Below, one piece after another: positions 9,493 to 18,272 of a DNA stretch of 64,000 nucleotides. A program made the translations under genes and the position numbers. Each line of letters opens with the position of its first letter. Position 1 is the first letter of the stretch. This DNA comes from Paracoccus sp. MBLB3053 (GTDB lineage Bacteria; Pseudomonadota; Alphaproteobacteria; Rhodobacterales; Rhodobacteraceae), in NCBI RefSeq assembly GCF_031822435.1, contig NZ_JAVQLW010000001.1, positions 2,427,501-2,491,500 on the forward strand, written 5' to 3'. The notes under the pieces are model-generated. The model had not been told where the DNA came from. It saw only the letters and a list, made by a program, of their open reading frames with translations, and ran no database searches.

Positions 9493-9911
9493 TTCCTGCG
9501 GCGCACATAGAGTTCAAGCCGATGGCGGACGATCTCAAAGCCCAGTTCTGCCGCGATCTCGGCCTGGAGCCGCTCGATTCGCTCGCTCATGAACTCGGTC
9601 ACCTCGCCCGTCTCGACGTCGATCATGTGATCGTGATGCAAGCCGTCGGCTGGTTCGAACCGTGCCGATTCACCTTCGAATTCCAACTTCACGATGACAC
9701 CCTGCGCCTCGAGCGCCGTCAACGTGCGATAGACCGTCGCAAGCGAAACGCCCGCCCCCGCCTCGGTCGCGCGGGTGTGCAATTGATTCGCGTCCGGATG
9801 ATCCTCCGCCGCCGCGAGAACGCGCAAAAGCGCGGCCCGCTGGCGCGTGATGCGAACACCGGCGCGGCGAAGCGCAGTTTCAAAGGATTGGGCACGGGTT
9901 TCAACGTCCAT
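9489..9911 (-). CDS. Fur/Mur-family metal-responsive repressor lacking the CxxC motif
   Basis: A 140-aa regulator with the Fur winged helix (about 8-80; RAGVRITRQRAALLRVL, SLATVYRTLTALEAQG) and the C-terminal metal/dimer domain. The metal ligands H-H-D-H are kept, but the usual following cysteines are absent (HHDHMIDVETGEVTEF). This is the pattern of alphaproteobacterial Fur proteins that act as manganese-responsive Mur. A matching operator lies 19 bp upstream, implying autoregulation, and a VIT-type transporter is divergent. Mn versus Fe sensing is inferred. Confidence 0.9.
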   Translation of the reverse strand: MDVETRAQSFETALRRAGVRITRQRAALLRVLAAAEDHPDANQLHTRATEAGAGVSLATVYRTLTALEAQGVIVKLEFEGESARFEPADGLHHDHMIDVETGEVTEFMSERIERLQAEIAAELGFEIVRHRLELYVRRRK

Positions 9912-9929
9912 GCCCTTATTTCACCTAGA

Positions 9930-9944
9930 TGCGAACGATTTACA
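9930..9944. promoter_or_regulatory. Fur/Mur-like operator between the regulator and the VIT gene
   Basis: TGCGAACGATTTACA is an imperfect 7-1-7 inverted repeat that resembles the TGCRAAT-N-ATTYGCA type of site I recall for rhodobacterial Fur/Mur boxes. It lies 19 bp upstream of the regulator start codon and 194 bp upstream of the VIT start. Both position and sequence fit autoregulation. Control of the VIT gene is possible but weaker because of distance. Confidence 0.5.
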
Positions 9945-10138
9945 ACTGCATAGATGGGTGCAGCGCCGATGCTTGAAGCCCTTTTCGAAGGGTTCGATTT
10001 GGCTCAGTCATGGCCTCACTGGCATGGGATGTCGTGTCCGGGAAACTGCAGATCGTTCCGCCCACCCTCTGGCCAATCCGCCAACGGACAGGCTAGGCTC
10101 TGCCCGCCATTTCGTCCTGATGCCAAAAGGGGAAACGC

Positions 10139-10870
10139 ATGAGCATGATTAGCGGCCAGACTGACAGCAGAACCGACACTGCGCATCCCGACGACCCCCA
10201 TTATGTTTCGCGCATGGGATGGCTGCGTGCCGCAGTTCTCGGCGCGAATGACGGCATCGTTTCCGTGGGCGCACTGATCGTGGGCGTTGCGGCTGCCAAT
10301 CCGGGCCGGCAAGCAATCCTCATCTCGGGCATGGCGGGTCTTGTGGCCGGGGCCTTGTCAATGGCGATGGGTGAATATGTTTCGGTCAGTTCGCAATCCG
10401 ATACAGAGCGCGCTGATATCGCGCGTGAACACGCCGCCCTCCGGGACATGCCAGACGAGGAGCTGCGCGAGTTGGCCGCGATCTACGAATCGCGCGGCAT
10501 GTCCCCTGCGACCGCGCTTCAAGCCGCGAGCGAGGTGACGGAACATGACGCTTTGGGCGCGCATATCCGCGACGAGCTTGGGCTGAACGAAGTTTCTTCC
10601 GCAAACCCGCTTCAGGCTGCCTTCGCTTCGGCTGCCACCTTCAGCGTTGCTGCCGCTTTGCCGCTTCTGGCAGCGATCCTTGCGCCGGGCGGAGCCGTCA
10701 TCGCAAGCGTGCTTGTTTCCGTCGTCTTCGCTCTGGCCATCCTTGGTGCCTTGGGCGCCTGGGCCGGAGGCGCGCCACTGGGACGCGCCGTCCTGAGGGT
10801 TGTTCTGGGCGGCCTTCTTGCAATGGCTGTCACCGCCGGCGTTGGTCGTCTGTTCGGGATCGCGGTCTAG
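10139..10870 (+). CDS. VIT1/CCC1-family iron/manganese transporter
   Basis: A 243-aa membrane protein. The first helix carries the family motif RAAVLGANDGIVSVGALIVGVA, followed by GLVAGALSMAMGEYVSVSSQSDTERADI. A cytoplasmic helical hairpin rich in Glu/Asp (about 85-145) would bind metal, and three further helices follow. Family members move Fe2+ or Mn2+ out of the cytosol. A good SD (AAGGGGAAA) precedes the ATG. It is divergent from the Fur/Mur gene, consistent with metal detoxification, and its stop overlaps the convergent ABC ATPase gene by 4 bp. Confidence 0.92.
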   Translation: MSMISGQTDSRTDTAHPDDPHYVSRMGWLRAAVLGANDGIVSVGALIVGVAAANPGRQAILISGMAGLVAGALSMAMGEYVSVSSQSDTERADIAREHAALRDMPDEELRELAAIYESRGMSPATALQAASEVTEHDALGAHIRDELGLNEVSSANPLQAAFASAATFSVAAALPLLAAILAPGGAVIASVLVSVVFALAILGALGAWAGGAPLGRAVLRVVLGGLLAMAVTAGVGRLFGIAV

Positions 10871-11625
10871 CCGGCTTCGCGCTCATAGGAACTGCTCGCC
10901 GCCAGAAGCTGGCGCGCATAATCCGTCTGGGCCGCACCCGAGCGCAGAACCGATGCATCCATCTTTTCGACGACCTGGCCACTCCGCATGACGGCGAGCC
11001 GGTCGCACATATGTGCAACGACAGCAAGGTCGTGACTGACCATGACGTAAGTGAGGCCGCGTTCCTTCCTGAGATCCGAAAGCAGGTTCAGGATTTCTGC
11101 CTGCACGCTCACATCCAGTGCGGATGTCGGTTCATCCAGCAGCAGCAGATCCGGCTCGGCCGCGAGCGCACGCGCGATCGCTACCCGCTGTCTTTGCCCG
11201 CCAGAAAGCTGGTGTGGGTAACGAAAGCGGAATCCGCGCCCCAGACCGACGGAATCGAGCAGGATCGCTATCCTCCGGTCGATCTGGTCCATGCCCTGCA
11301 GATGCAGCGTCTCTGACAGCACACGATCGACAGAATGTCGCGGGTGCAGGCTGGCATAGGGGTCTTGAAAGACCATTTGCACGGTTTTGTGGAATGCGCG
11401 CGAACGATGGCGACCCGACACTTTTTCGCCTGCCACCTCGATCAAGCCTGACCAAGTGCCGAACAATCCGGTGATCGCGCGCAGGATCGTTGATTTCCCC
11501 GAACCGCTTTCGCCGACCAGCCCAAAACTTTCACCGCGCGCCACCCGGAAGCTCACCGATTTCACGGCGTCCACACGATCCGGCGGATCGCCGAACCAGA
11601 CGTTCAGATTCTCGACATTCAGCAT
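10867..11625 (-). CDS. peptide/nickel-type ABC transporter ATP-binding protein (DppF/OppF-like)
   Basis: A 252-aa ATPase with Walker A GESGSGKST, signature LSGGQRQR, Walker B LLLLDEPTSALD and H-switch SHDLAVVAH. It is one of two nucleotide-binding subunits of the importer encoded from 16138 down to here. The ATG at 11625 is chosen with AAGG upstream; a TTG ten codons earlier is possible. It is shorter than typical DppF (about 320 aa) and lacks most of the C-terminal oligopeptide extension. It lies 48 bp after the DppD-like gene. Confidence 0.9.
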   Translation of the reverse strand: MLNVENLNVWFGDPPDRVDAVKSVSFRVARGESFGLVGESGSGKSTILRAITGLFGTWSGLIEVAGEKVSGRHRSRAFHKTVQMVFQDPYASLHPRHSVDRVLSETLHLQGMDQIDRRIAILLDSVGLGRGFRFRYPHQLSGGQRQRVAIARALAAEPDLLLLDEPTSALDVSVQAEILNLLSDLRKERGLTYVMVSHDLAVVAHMCDRLAVMRSGQVVEKMDASVLRSGAAQTDYARQLLAASSSYEREAG

Positions 11626-11673
11626 TCTGATGAGCCTTGCGGATGGATCTTGCAAAAACCCAGGGGCGCCATT

Positions 11674-12543
11674 TCAAAGCCCCCCGGGAAGTGACGAGGT
11701 GCTTTCTTCCTCGCGCCAGCTTTCCTGGCGCTGCAGAACGGCAAGACGCTCGACCTGATGATCGAGACGCGGCAGGCTGTTCAGCAGACCCTGCGTATAG
11801 GGGTGGGTCGCGCTGTGCAGATCCTTCGCTGCGAGCTCCTCGACAACGCGTCCGGCATACATGATGAGCACCCTGTCACAGAATTGCGCAACCAGGTTGA
11901 GGTCATGGCTGACGAAAATCAGCCCCATGCCGCGTTCGGTCACCAGTTTGTCCATGATGCGCAGGACTTCGTTGCGAACCGAGACGTCCAATGCCGAGGT
12001 AGGCTCATCCGCGATCAGGATCTCGGGGTCCGGAGCAAGCATCATCGCGATCATGATGCGCTGTCCCATCCCGCCCGAGACCTCGTGCGGATAGGCGTCA
12101 AAGACGCGCTCGGGATCGCGGATCTGCACGGCGCGCAGCATCTCGATGGCCTTGTCTCGGGCGGATCGGCCGGACTGGCCGGAATGCAGGCGGTAGCTTT
12201 CCATAATCTGCTGACCGACCGTCATCACCGGATTCAGGCTGAACTTGGGGTCCTGCATCACCATGCTGATATGCGATCCGCGCAAAGCGCGCATCTTGCG
12301 TTCAGGCAGGTTCAGGATCGATTGGCCATTCAGGTCCATTCGGTCGGCCGACACCTTTCCCGGCGGTCGGACAAGGCCAAGGATCGCGCGACCGGTCATG
12401 GATTTTCCCGAACCGGATTCGCCAACGACGCCGAGCCGTTCGCGGCCCAGATCAAAGCTTACCCCACGCACAGCCTCGAAGACGCCGGAACGGGTGGGGA
12501 AACTGACCCGAAGATTCCGGATGGAAAGAAGCAGATCGCTCAT
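11674..12543 (-). CDS. peptide/nickel-type ABC transporter ATP-binding protein (DppD/OppD-like)
   Basis: A 289-aa ATPase with Walker A GESGSGKSM, an unusual but tolerated Met after the lysine-serine, signature VSGGMGQR, Walker B ILIADEPTSALD and SHDLNLVAQ. The C-terminal part contains HPYTQGLLNSLPRL, typical of the oligopeptide group. It is ATGA-coupled to the DppC-like gene upstream. Confidence 0.92.
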   Translation of the reverse strand: MSDLLLSIRNLRVSFPTRSGVFEAVRGVSFDLGRERLGVVGESGSGKSMTGRAILGLVRPPGKVSADRMDLNGQSILNLPERKMRALRGSHISMVMQDPKFSLNPVMTVGQQIMESYRLHSGQSGRSARDKAIEMLRAVQIRDPERVFDAYPHEVSGGMGQRIMIAMMLAPDPEILIADEPTSALDVSVRNEVLRIMDKLVTERGMGLIFVSHDLNLVAQFCDRVLIMYAGRVVEELAAKDLHSATHPYTQGLLNSLPRLDHQVERLAVLQRQESWREEESTSSLPGGL

Positions 12544-13448
12544 TCCTTGGCTCCCTTCGGATCAAGCACGTCCCGCAACCCATCGCCGAGCAGGTTGAAA
12601 GCAAGGCTGACGATGAAGATTGCGATGCCCGGCACGGCGGCCACCCACCAGAAATCCAGAATATAGGTCCGCCCGTCCGAGATCATCGCGCCCCATTCCG
12701 GCATCGGTGGTTGTGCGCCGAGGCCAAGGAAACCAAGTCCGGCCGCCGACAGGATGATCCCAGCCATGTCCAGCGCCACCCGCACGATCAATGACGAGAT
12801 GCAAAGCGGCCAGACATGACCGATCAACAGCCGCATTGGCCCGGCGCCCTGCAAACGTGCCGCCGCGATGTAATCTGCATTGCGGATCGTCAGGGTCTCG
12901 GCGCGGGCGAGCCGCGCATATGGTGGCCATGAGGTAATGGCAAGCGCAAGCACCGCGTTGCCGATCCCCGGCCCCAGCGCCGCGACAAAGGCCAGCGCAA
13001 GGATCAGCTTCGGGAAGGCAAGGAAGATGTCGGTGATCCGCATCAGCACCTGATCGACCCAGCCCCCGGCGAAGCCTGCGACGGTACCGACGAACAGCCC
13101 GATCACCGGTGCGATCAAGGCAACCGTGCCCACGATGAAAAGCGTGATGCGCGAGCCGTGGATGAGCCGCGAAAGGATATCGCGCCCCAGGGCATCCGTT
13201 CCCAGCCAATGCGCCGCGGATGGCGGCCTCAAACGCTCTGCGAGATTTTGGGCGAACGGATCGTGCGGTGCAAGCCATGGCGCGAAAAGTGCCATCAGCA
13301 GCAAGACGAGCAGGATCGCCAGCCCGAACATGGCAAGCGTGTTCGAGCGGAAGGTCAACCATCCCTGATAGATCGCGCCAAGCCTCGCCTGTCGGCGGGT
13401 CTGGGGCGCGTCTGACAGAAGCCATGTGCGTGTAGTCATCTCGGTCAT
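12540..13448 (-). CDS. peptide-type ABC transporter permease (DppC/OppC-like)
   Basis: A 302-aa permease with an N-terminal OppC_N segment (first helix about 38-57, then APHDPFAQNLAERLRPPS and HWLGTDALGRDILSR) and the BPD_transp_1 core. The EAA loop (YIAAARLQGAGPMRLLIGHVW) is intact. About six membrane segments. It pairs with the DppB-like subunit, to which it is ATGA-coupled. Confidence 0.93.
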   Translation of the reverse strand: MTEMTTRTWLLSDAPQTRRQARLGAIYQGWLTFRSNTLAMFGLAILLVLLLMALFAPWLAPHDPFAQNLAERLRPPSAAHWLGTDALGRDILSRLIHGSRITLFIVGTVALIAPVIGLFVGTVAGFAGGWVDQVLMRITDIFLAFPKLILALAFVAALGPGIGNAVLALAITSWPPYARLARAETLTIRNADYIAAARLQGAGPMRLLIGHVWPLCISSLIVRVALDMAGIILSAAGLGFLGLGAQPPMPEWGAMISDGRTYILDFWWVAAVPGIAIFIVSLAFNLLGDGLRDVLDPKGAKE

Positions 13449-14545
13449 TTCGCCCTCGGGTCCAGGACGCGGTAGAGGATGTCGGAAAGCAGGTTCAGCA
13501 AGACGAAACAGGTCCCGACTAGGACGGTCCCGCCAAGGACGGCGTTCATGTCGCCTGCGAGCAGCGCCTTGGTGATGTATTGCCCGATGCCGGGCCAGCT
13601 GAAGACGATCTCAGTCAGCACCGAACCTTCGAGAAGCGAGCCGAAGCTCAGCGCGATAACGGTGATGAGCGGCACGAAGATGTTGCGGAACGCATGCCCC
13701 CAGACCACGCGGCGTTCGCTCAGGCCCTTGACACGAGCGGTGGTCACATATTCCGCCGAAAGCTGTTCCAGCATGAAGCTGCGCGTCATGCGGCTGATAT
13801 AGGCAAGGCTGAAATAGCCAAGCAGACTTGCAGGCAGGATGATATGGCTGAAGGCATCGCGAAACGCGCCCCAGTCACCGGCGAGGATGCTGTCGATCAG
13901 GATCATTCCCGTCACGCTCGGTACCATGCCGTCATAGATGATGCCCTGCCGCCCCGGCCCGCCAACCCAGCCGAGCATGCCGTAGAACAGCAAAAGCCCC
14001 ATGAGCCCGAGCCAGAATATCGGCATCGAATAACCGACCAGCGCGACGACGCGCGCGATCTGGTCGATCCAGCCGCCCCTGCGGGCAGCGGCAACGACGC
14101 CCAGCGGCACCCCCACGAAGACCCCGATCAGCGTGCCCAGCAGGGCCAGTTCGAAGGTCGCCGGAAAGACGCGCCTGAGATCATCCGTCACCTGGTGGCC
14201 GGTCGAGATCGAACGGCCAAAGTCACCACGCAGGACTTCGCCCATGTAGCGCAGGAACTGTTCCCAGATAGGCCGATCGAGACCCATGGCCTGATAGGCC
14301 GCGTCATATTGGGCCTGGGTGGCACGCTCGCCGACAACCTTCAGCACCGGATCGATCGGCATGACGCGGCCAATGATGAAGGTCACCAGCAGCAGGCCCA
14401 GCAAGGTCAGCCCAAGCGATAGCGCAACGCCGCCGATGCTTCTGGCCCGTTTACGAAAAAGGGCGCGCCGAACTCCGGGCGCGCCGCCTCCTGCCGGTGG
14501 CAGGTTTCCCTGCCCCGGCGCTTTGACCATTTCGGTATCGGTCAC
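13445..14545 (-). CDS. peptide-type ABC transporter permease (DppB/OppB-like)
   Basis: A 366-aa permease. A 37-residue Gly/Pro/Arg-rich cytoplasmic N-terminus precedes the first helix (TLLGLLLVTFIIGRVMPIDP). The extracytoplasmic loop YDAAYQAMGLDRPIWEQFL and the EAA motif YVTTARVKGLSERRVVWGHAF are typical. The start is GTG, 3 bp after the binding-protein stop, with AAGGAC inside the end of that gene; an in-frame ATG five codons later is an alternative. Confidence 0.92.
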   Translation of the reverse strand: MTDTEMVKAPGQGNLPPAGGGAPGVRRALFRKRARSIGGVALSLGLTLLGLLLVTFIIGRVMPIDPVLKVVGERATQAQYDAAYQAMGLDRPIWEQFLRYMGEVLRGDFGRSISTGHQVTDDLRRVFPATFELALLGTLIGVFVGVPLGVVAAARRGGWIDQIARVVALVGYSMPIFWLGLMGLLLFYGMLGWVGGPGRQGIIYDGMVPSVTGMILIDSILAGDWGAFRDAFSHIILPASLLGYFSLAYISRMTRSFMLEQLSAEYVTTARVKGLSERRVVWGHAFRNIFVPLITVIALSFGSLLEGSVLTEIVFSWPGIGQYITKALLAGDMNAVLGGTVLVGTCFVLLNLLSDILYRVLDPRAK

Positions 14546-14548
14546 AAA

Positions 14549-16138
14549 TCAGTCCTTCGTGACCTGGCGGTAGAAGACCGAACTGACCGCCCCACCGGCA
14601 TTCCAGTTCTTGACGTTCTTTTGCAGGCCGGCCTGTTCGATGCGCTGGAACAACGGGATGATCGGCGCGATGTCGCGAAATTCCTTCTGGATATCGAGAT
14701 ACATCTGGACGCGCTTGTCGGTATCGCCTTCGATGGTGGCCGCAATCGTCGCCTTGTTCATGTCATCCGGCACGGCCCAAGCGTTGCGCCATGCGAGATA
14801 GGACAGCTTCGCGTCATCCGCGTTGTTCGGATTGTAGGCAAAGGTCGACGCGTTCGTGTTCGGGTCGGCATAGTCCGGCCCCCATTCGCCGATGAAGATC
14901 GGAACCTGGCGCGCCCGATATGAATCGAGAACCTGCGCGCCCGTCATCTGCTGGATTTCCAGTGTCAGGCCGGCCTGTGCCATCGAGGCCTGCAGGGTCT
15001 GTGCCACGTCGACATATTCGCGGATGTCACGAACCGCAGTCTTCACCGTGCCCGAAGTAATTCCAGCGTCGGACAGGATCTGTTTTGCTTTCTCTACATC
15101 ATAGGTCCAGGGATTTTCGTCCGAGGCACCAAGATAGCCCTCGGGCAGGAAGTTCTGGTGCGTCTTGAACTGGCCCTTGAGGAAGCTGTTCTCCATTCCC
15201 GAATAATCGACGAGATATTTCATCGCCTCGACGACTTCGGGCTTCGACAGCAGCGGATCTTTCTGGTTCAGACCCATATAGAGGATCCGTCCGCGCGGCT
15301 CGGTCCCGACGGTCAGTTCGTCATTGCCCGAAATCCCATCCACATCCGTCGGGGTCAGGTTCCGGGCCACGTCGATATCGCCCTGCTCAAGCAAAAGGCG
15401 CTGTGCGCTGCTTTCCTGAACATGACGCACGATGACACGCTTCATCGCCGGAGCGCCCTGCCAGTATTCCTCGTAGGCAGTCAGCTGGACCGCTTCGTTC
15501 GGACGCCATGCCTGAAGGGTGTAGGGGCCTGACCCCGCTTCATTGGTCGACAGCCAGGTATTGCCGAAGTCTTCGCCTTCCGCATGGCCCATGACGGTTT
15601 CCTTGTCGACGACCGAAGCCACGTTCGAGGCAAGGCAGTTCAGCACGAAAGACTGAGCATAGGGCTGATCAAGCTTCAGAATGACCTTGTTGCCATCGAA
15701 GCTGACCATTTCATCCACGTTTTCCGGGGTGAAACCGAACTGGTTCAGGATGAAGGCGGGCGACTTGTTCAGCTTGACCGCCCGCTGCAATGACCAGGCC
15801 GCGTCCTCGGCCCGGACGGGATTGCCCGAATGAAACGTCACGCCGTCCCGAACCATCAGGGTGATGGTCTTGCCGTCGTCGCTGACCTCCCAGCTTTCGG
15901 CGAGACTCGGTTTGAAGCCGGCCTCAAGATCCATCGGATCGAAATCCACGAGACGGTCGTATAGGTTGTTGTCGACGTCATTTCCCGAAAATTCAAAGCT
16001 TTGGGCAGGGTCGAGACTGATGATGTCGTCGATTTGTGCCGCCACGACCAGCGTGTCGGCCGGGGTTTCGGCAAATGCGGCAGGAGCAAGCGAAACGGCA
16101 GTCGCAAGCAAGAGCGCGCGAAGCGAAAGGTGGTGCAT
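14549..16138 (-). CDS. peptide-type ABC transporter substrate-binding protein (SBP_bac_5)
   Basis: A 529-aa periplasmic binding protein, first gene of the five-gene importer. The signal peptide spans about 1-23 (cleavage after A-A-F-A). The SBP_bac_5 fold is recognised from YDRLVDFDPMDLEAGFKPSLAESWEVSDDGKTI and MVRDGVTFHSGNPVRAEDAAWSLQR. The family binds di- or oligopeptides, nickel, glutathione, or opine-like compounds; nothing here fixes the ligand. It is transcribed divergently from the YgiC-like gene across 199 bp. Confidence 0.92.
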   Translation of the reverse strand: MHHLSLRALLLATAVSLAPAAFAETPADTLVVAAQIDDIISLDPAQSFEFSGNDVDNNLYDRLVDFDPMDLEAGFKPSLAESWEVSDDGKTITLMVRDGVTFHSGNPVRAEDAAWSLQRAVKLNKSPAFILNQFGFTPENVDEMVSFDGNKVILKLDQPYAQSFVLNCLASNVASVVDKETVMGHAEGEDFGNTWLSTNEAGSGPYTLQAWRPNEAVQLTAYEEYWQGAPAMKRVIVRHVQESSAQRLLLEQGDIDVARNLTPTDVDGISGNDELTVGTEPRGRILYMGLNQKDPLLSKPEVVEAMKYLVDYSGMENSFLKGQFKTHQNFLPEGYLGASDENPWTYDVEKAKQILSDAGITSGTVKTAVRDIREYVDVAQTLQASMAQAGLTLEIQQMTGAQVLDSYRARQVPIFIGEWGPDYADPNTNASTFAYNPNNADDAKLSYLAWRNAWAVPDDMNKATIAATIEGDTDKRVQMYLDIQKEFRDIAPIIPLFQRIEQAGLQKNVKNWNAGGAVSSVFYRQVTKD

Positions 16139-16337
16139 TTTCTTTTCCCTGTTGTCGCGCCCCGTTCGAACGGGCGCTTGAATGGAAGGAGATTGGCGGG
16201 AAGTTTCGCGTCGGGCAAGCCCTCTCTCGAGCGATGGGCCTGCAATGGCCCGACAGAGCAGGCCGGAACAGGAGCATGGCGTGTTCGGGCTTGCACAATC
16301 AGCCCTGCTCCTTCATCTCGGGATCCGAGGAGCGAAC

Positions 16338-17561
16338 ATGGACAAACCCGCACTGCCCGAGCGCCCGAATTGGCGGGACGAGGCCGACAGGCTCGGCTTT
16401 ACCTTCGCCGACATGAACGGCGCGCCCTATTGGGACGAAACCAGCGCCTATCGGTTCACGCTGCGCGAGATCGAAGAAGACATCGAAAATCCGTCGACCG
16501 AATTGCATGCCATGTGCCGCGAGGCCGTCGCGAACGTGATTTCCAGCGAAGAATGGATGGAGCGTTTGGCAATTCCATCCGAACATCGCGATTTCATCGC
16601 CACGAGTTGGAAGCGGAATGATCCCGAACTCTACGGGCGACTCGACCTGGCCTATGACGGCAGTGGGCCTGCGAAGCTGCTGGAATACAATGCAGACACC
16701 CCCACCTCGCTTTACGAATCGGCTTCCTACCAGTGGCTCTGGTTCGAGGAGCAGCAAAAGCGATCTGTGCTGAGCGCCGATGCCGACCAGTTCAACGGCA
16801 TTCACGAAGCGCTCGTGGCCCGTTTCTCCACGATCTGCGAGCCAGGCGAGGATGTCCATTTCGCAGCCGACGCGAGCAACCCCGAGGAATATGCTACTGT
16901 CGAAACCCTCGCCTGGGCCGCTCGCGAAGCCGGGCTCGGGGCGCATTTCTGCGATCTCGCCCAGATCGGCCTGACGGAGGAAGGCCAGTTTGCCGACGAA
17001 CAGTCGCGAGTGATCGGCACGCTCTTCAAGCTTTATCCTTGGGAAGACATGCTGCGTGATGAGTTCGCGACCCATCTCGGCCCGTCGGGCACACGCTTCA
17101 TCGAGCCGCCATGGAAGGCGCTGCTGTCGAACAAGGGGCTCCTGCCCTTGCTATGGGACATGTTTCCGGGCCATCCGAACCTTCTCCCCGCCTTCTTCCT
17201 CGAAGATGTTCGCGACGCACTGGCCGGCGGAAGCCCCTCGCCATCGATCGCGGCTGCTTTTGCAGCGGCCCGTGATCAGCTTGCAGCGGGGCATGTCACG
17301 AAGCCGATCTTTTCGCGCGAAGGAGCTGGTGTCACGATCTATGAGCGGGGTCACGCGACGGCCTTCACGCGCGACGACAGCTATTCGCACCATCCAATGA
17401 TCCTGCAGGCGCTTGCACCTATGCCGGAATTTGGCGGTTTCCACCCCGTCATCGGCGCCTGGATCGTGGGCGAAACGTGCTGCGGCATCGGGTTGCGCGA
17501 AGATCGCGCCCGCATCACCCACAACATGTCGCGCTTCAAGCCGCATTTCATCGAAGGATAG
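16338..17561 (+). CDS. glutathionylspermidine synthase-family protein (YgiC/YjfC-like)
   Basis: A 407-aa ATP-grasp protein matching the synthetase half of glutathionylspermidine synthase: MNGAPYWDETSAYRFTLREIEEDIE near the start, LLEYNADTPTSLYESASYQW, then LLSNKGLLPLLWDMFPGHPNLLPAFF. It lacks the amidase domain of true GspSA, as in E. coli YgiC/YjfC, so the substrate is probably a different peptide or amine. The ATG at 16338 has a GAGGAG SD; upstream open frame is not family-like. The DUF1190 partner follows after 6 bp. Confidence 0.9.
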   Translation: MDKPALPERPNWRDEADRLGFTFADMNGAPYWDETSAYRFTLREIEEDIENPSTELHAMCREAVANVISSEEWMERLAIPSEHRDFIATSWKRNDPELYGRLDLAYDGSGPAKLLEYNADTPTSLYESASYQWLWFEEQQKRSVLSADADQFNGIHEALVARFSTICEPGEDVHFAADASNPEEYATVETLAWAAREAGLGAHFCDLAQIGLTEEGQFADEQSRVIGTLFKLYPWEDMLRDEFATHLGPSGTRFIEPPWKALLSNKGLLPLLWDMFPGHPNLLPAFFLEDVRDALAGGSPSPSIAAAFAAARDQLAAGHVTKPIFSREGAGVTIYERGHATAFTRDDSYSHHPMILQALAPMPEFGGFHPVIGAWIVGETCCGIGLREDRARITHNMSRFKPHFIEG

Positions 17562-17567
17562 CCGAAG

Positions 17568-18170
17568 ATGACACGCAAACGTTCACGCCATGTCGCGCTG
17601 GTCCTGGCTGGAACCGCCACTCTGGCCCTGGCAGGCTGCAAGGACGACCGGGTCGAAGCCCAGGCCTTCCCCGATCTCGACAGTTGCATCGCCGCAAGCC
17701 AGGAAAACGGCCTCTGGTTCACCGAAGACGATTGCCGCAAGAATTTCGCGGCGGCGCAGAAGGATTTCGTCGAAACCGCCCCGCGTTACGCATCGAAGGA
17801 GCTTTGCGAACAGGAACACGGCGCGGGGAATTGCGGCGACGATCCGGCAGCTCAGCAGTCGGGCGGGGGCTTTTCCTTCATGCCCCTTCTGATGGGCTAC
17901 ATGATGGGCTCGATGATGTCGCGCGGGGGCGGGATCTTTTCCCAGCCCATGGTCCGAAGCGCGAATGGCAGCTACACCACGCCGCGGGGCGAGCAGAGTT
18001 TTGCGAACAATTCCGGCAAGGGAAAGGTGTCCCCCCAGACGTTCCAGAGGGCGCCGACAACCCTCGGCAAACCGCCGATGACAGCCGCGCAGGTCAACCA
18101 GCGGGGCGGATTCGGCGCGAGCTCGACAGCGCGTCCCGCCGCCGGTGGCAGCCGGTCGATGGGCGGCTAA
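17568..18170 (+). CDS. DUF1190 family lipoprotein (YgiB-like)
   Basis: A 200-aa putative lipoprotein with a basic N-terminus, a hydrophobic stretch and a lipobox ending at C24 (A-L-A-G-C). Cysteine-bearing motifs follow (FPDLDSCIAAS, TEDDCRKNFAAAQ, SKELCEQEHGAGNC), and then a Gly/Met/Ser-rich tail (PLLMGYMMGSMMSRGG). This is the YgiB/DUF1190 arrangement. It starts 6 bp after the YgiC-like gene, the same pairing as ygiB-ygiC in enterobacteria but in reverse order. Function unknown. Confidence 0.87.
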   Translation: MTRKRSRHVALVLAGTATLALAGCKDDRVEAQAFPDLDSCIAASQENGLWFTEDDCRKNFAAAQKDFVETAPRYASKELCEQEHGAGNCGDDPAAQQSGGGFSFMPLLMGYMMGSMMSRGGGIFSQPMVRSANGSYTTPRGEQSFANNSGKGKVSPQTFQRAPTTLGKPPMTAAQVNQRGGFGASSTARPAAGGSRSMGG

Positions 18171-18272
18171 GCCGCAATGATCGCGACCGCTAACGCTAAC
18201 GGCCGATCTTGAACCTGCGGCTGGAAAAGCGCAGTCTGCCGCCAAATTCTTTTCTTTCCCAAGGACAGCCCC

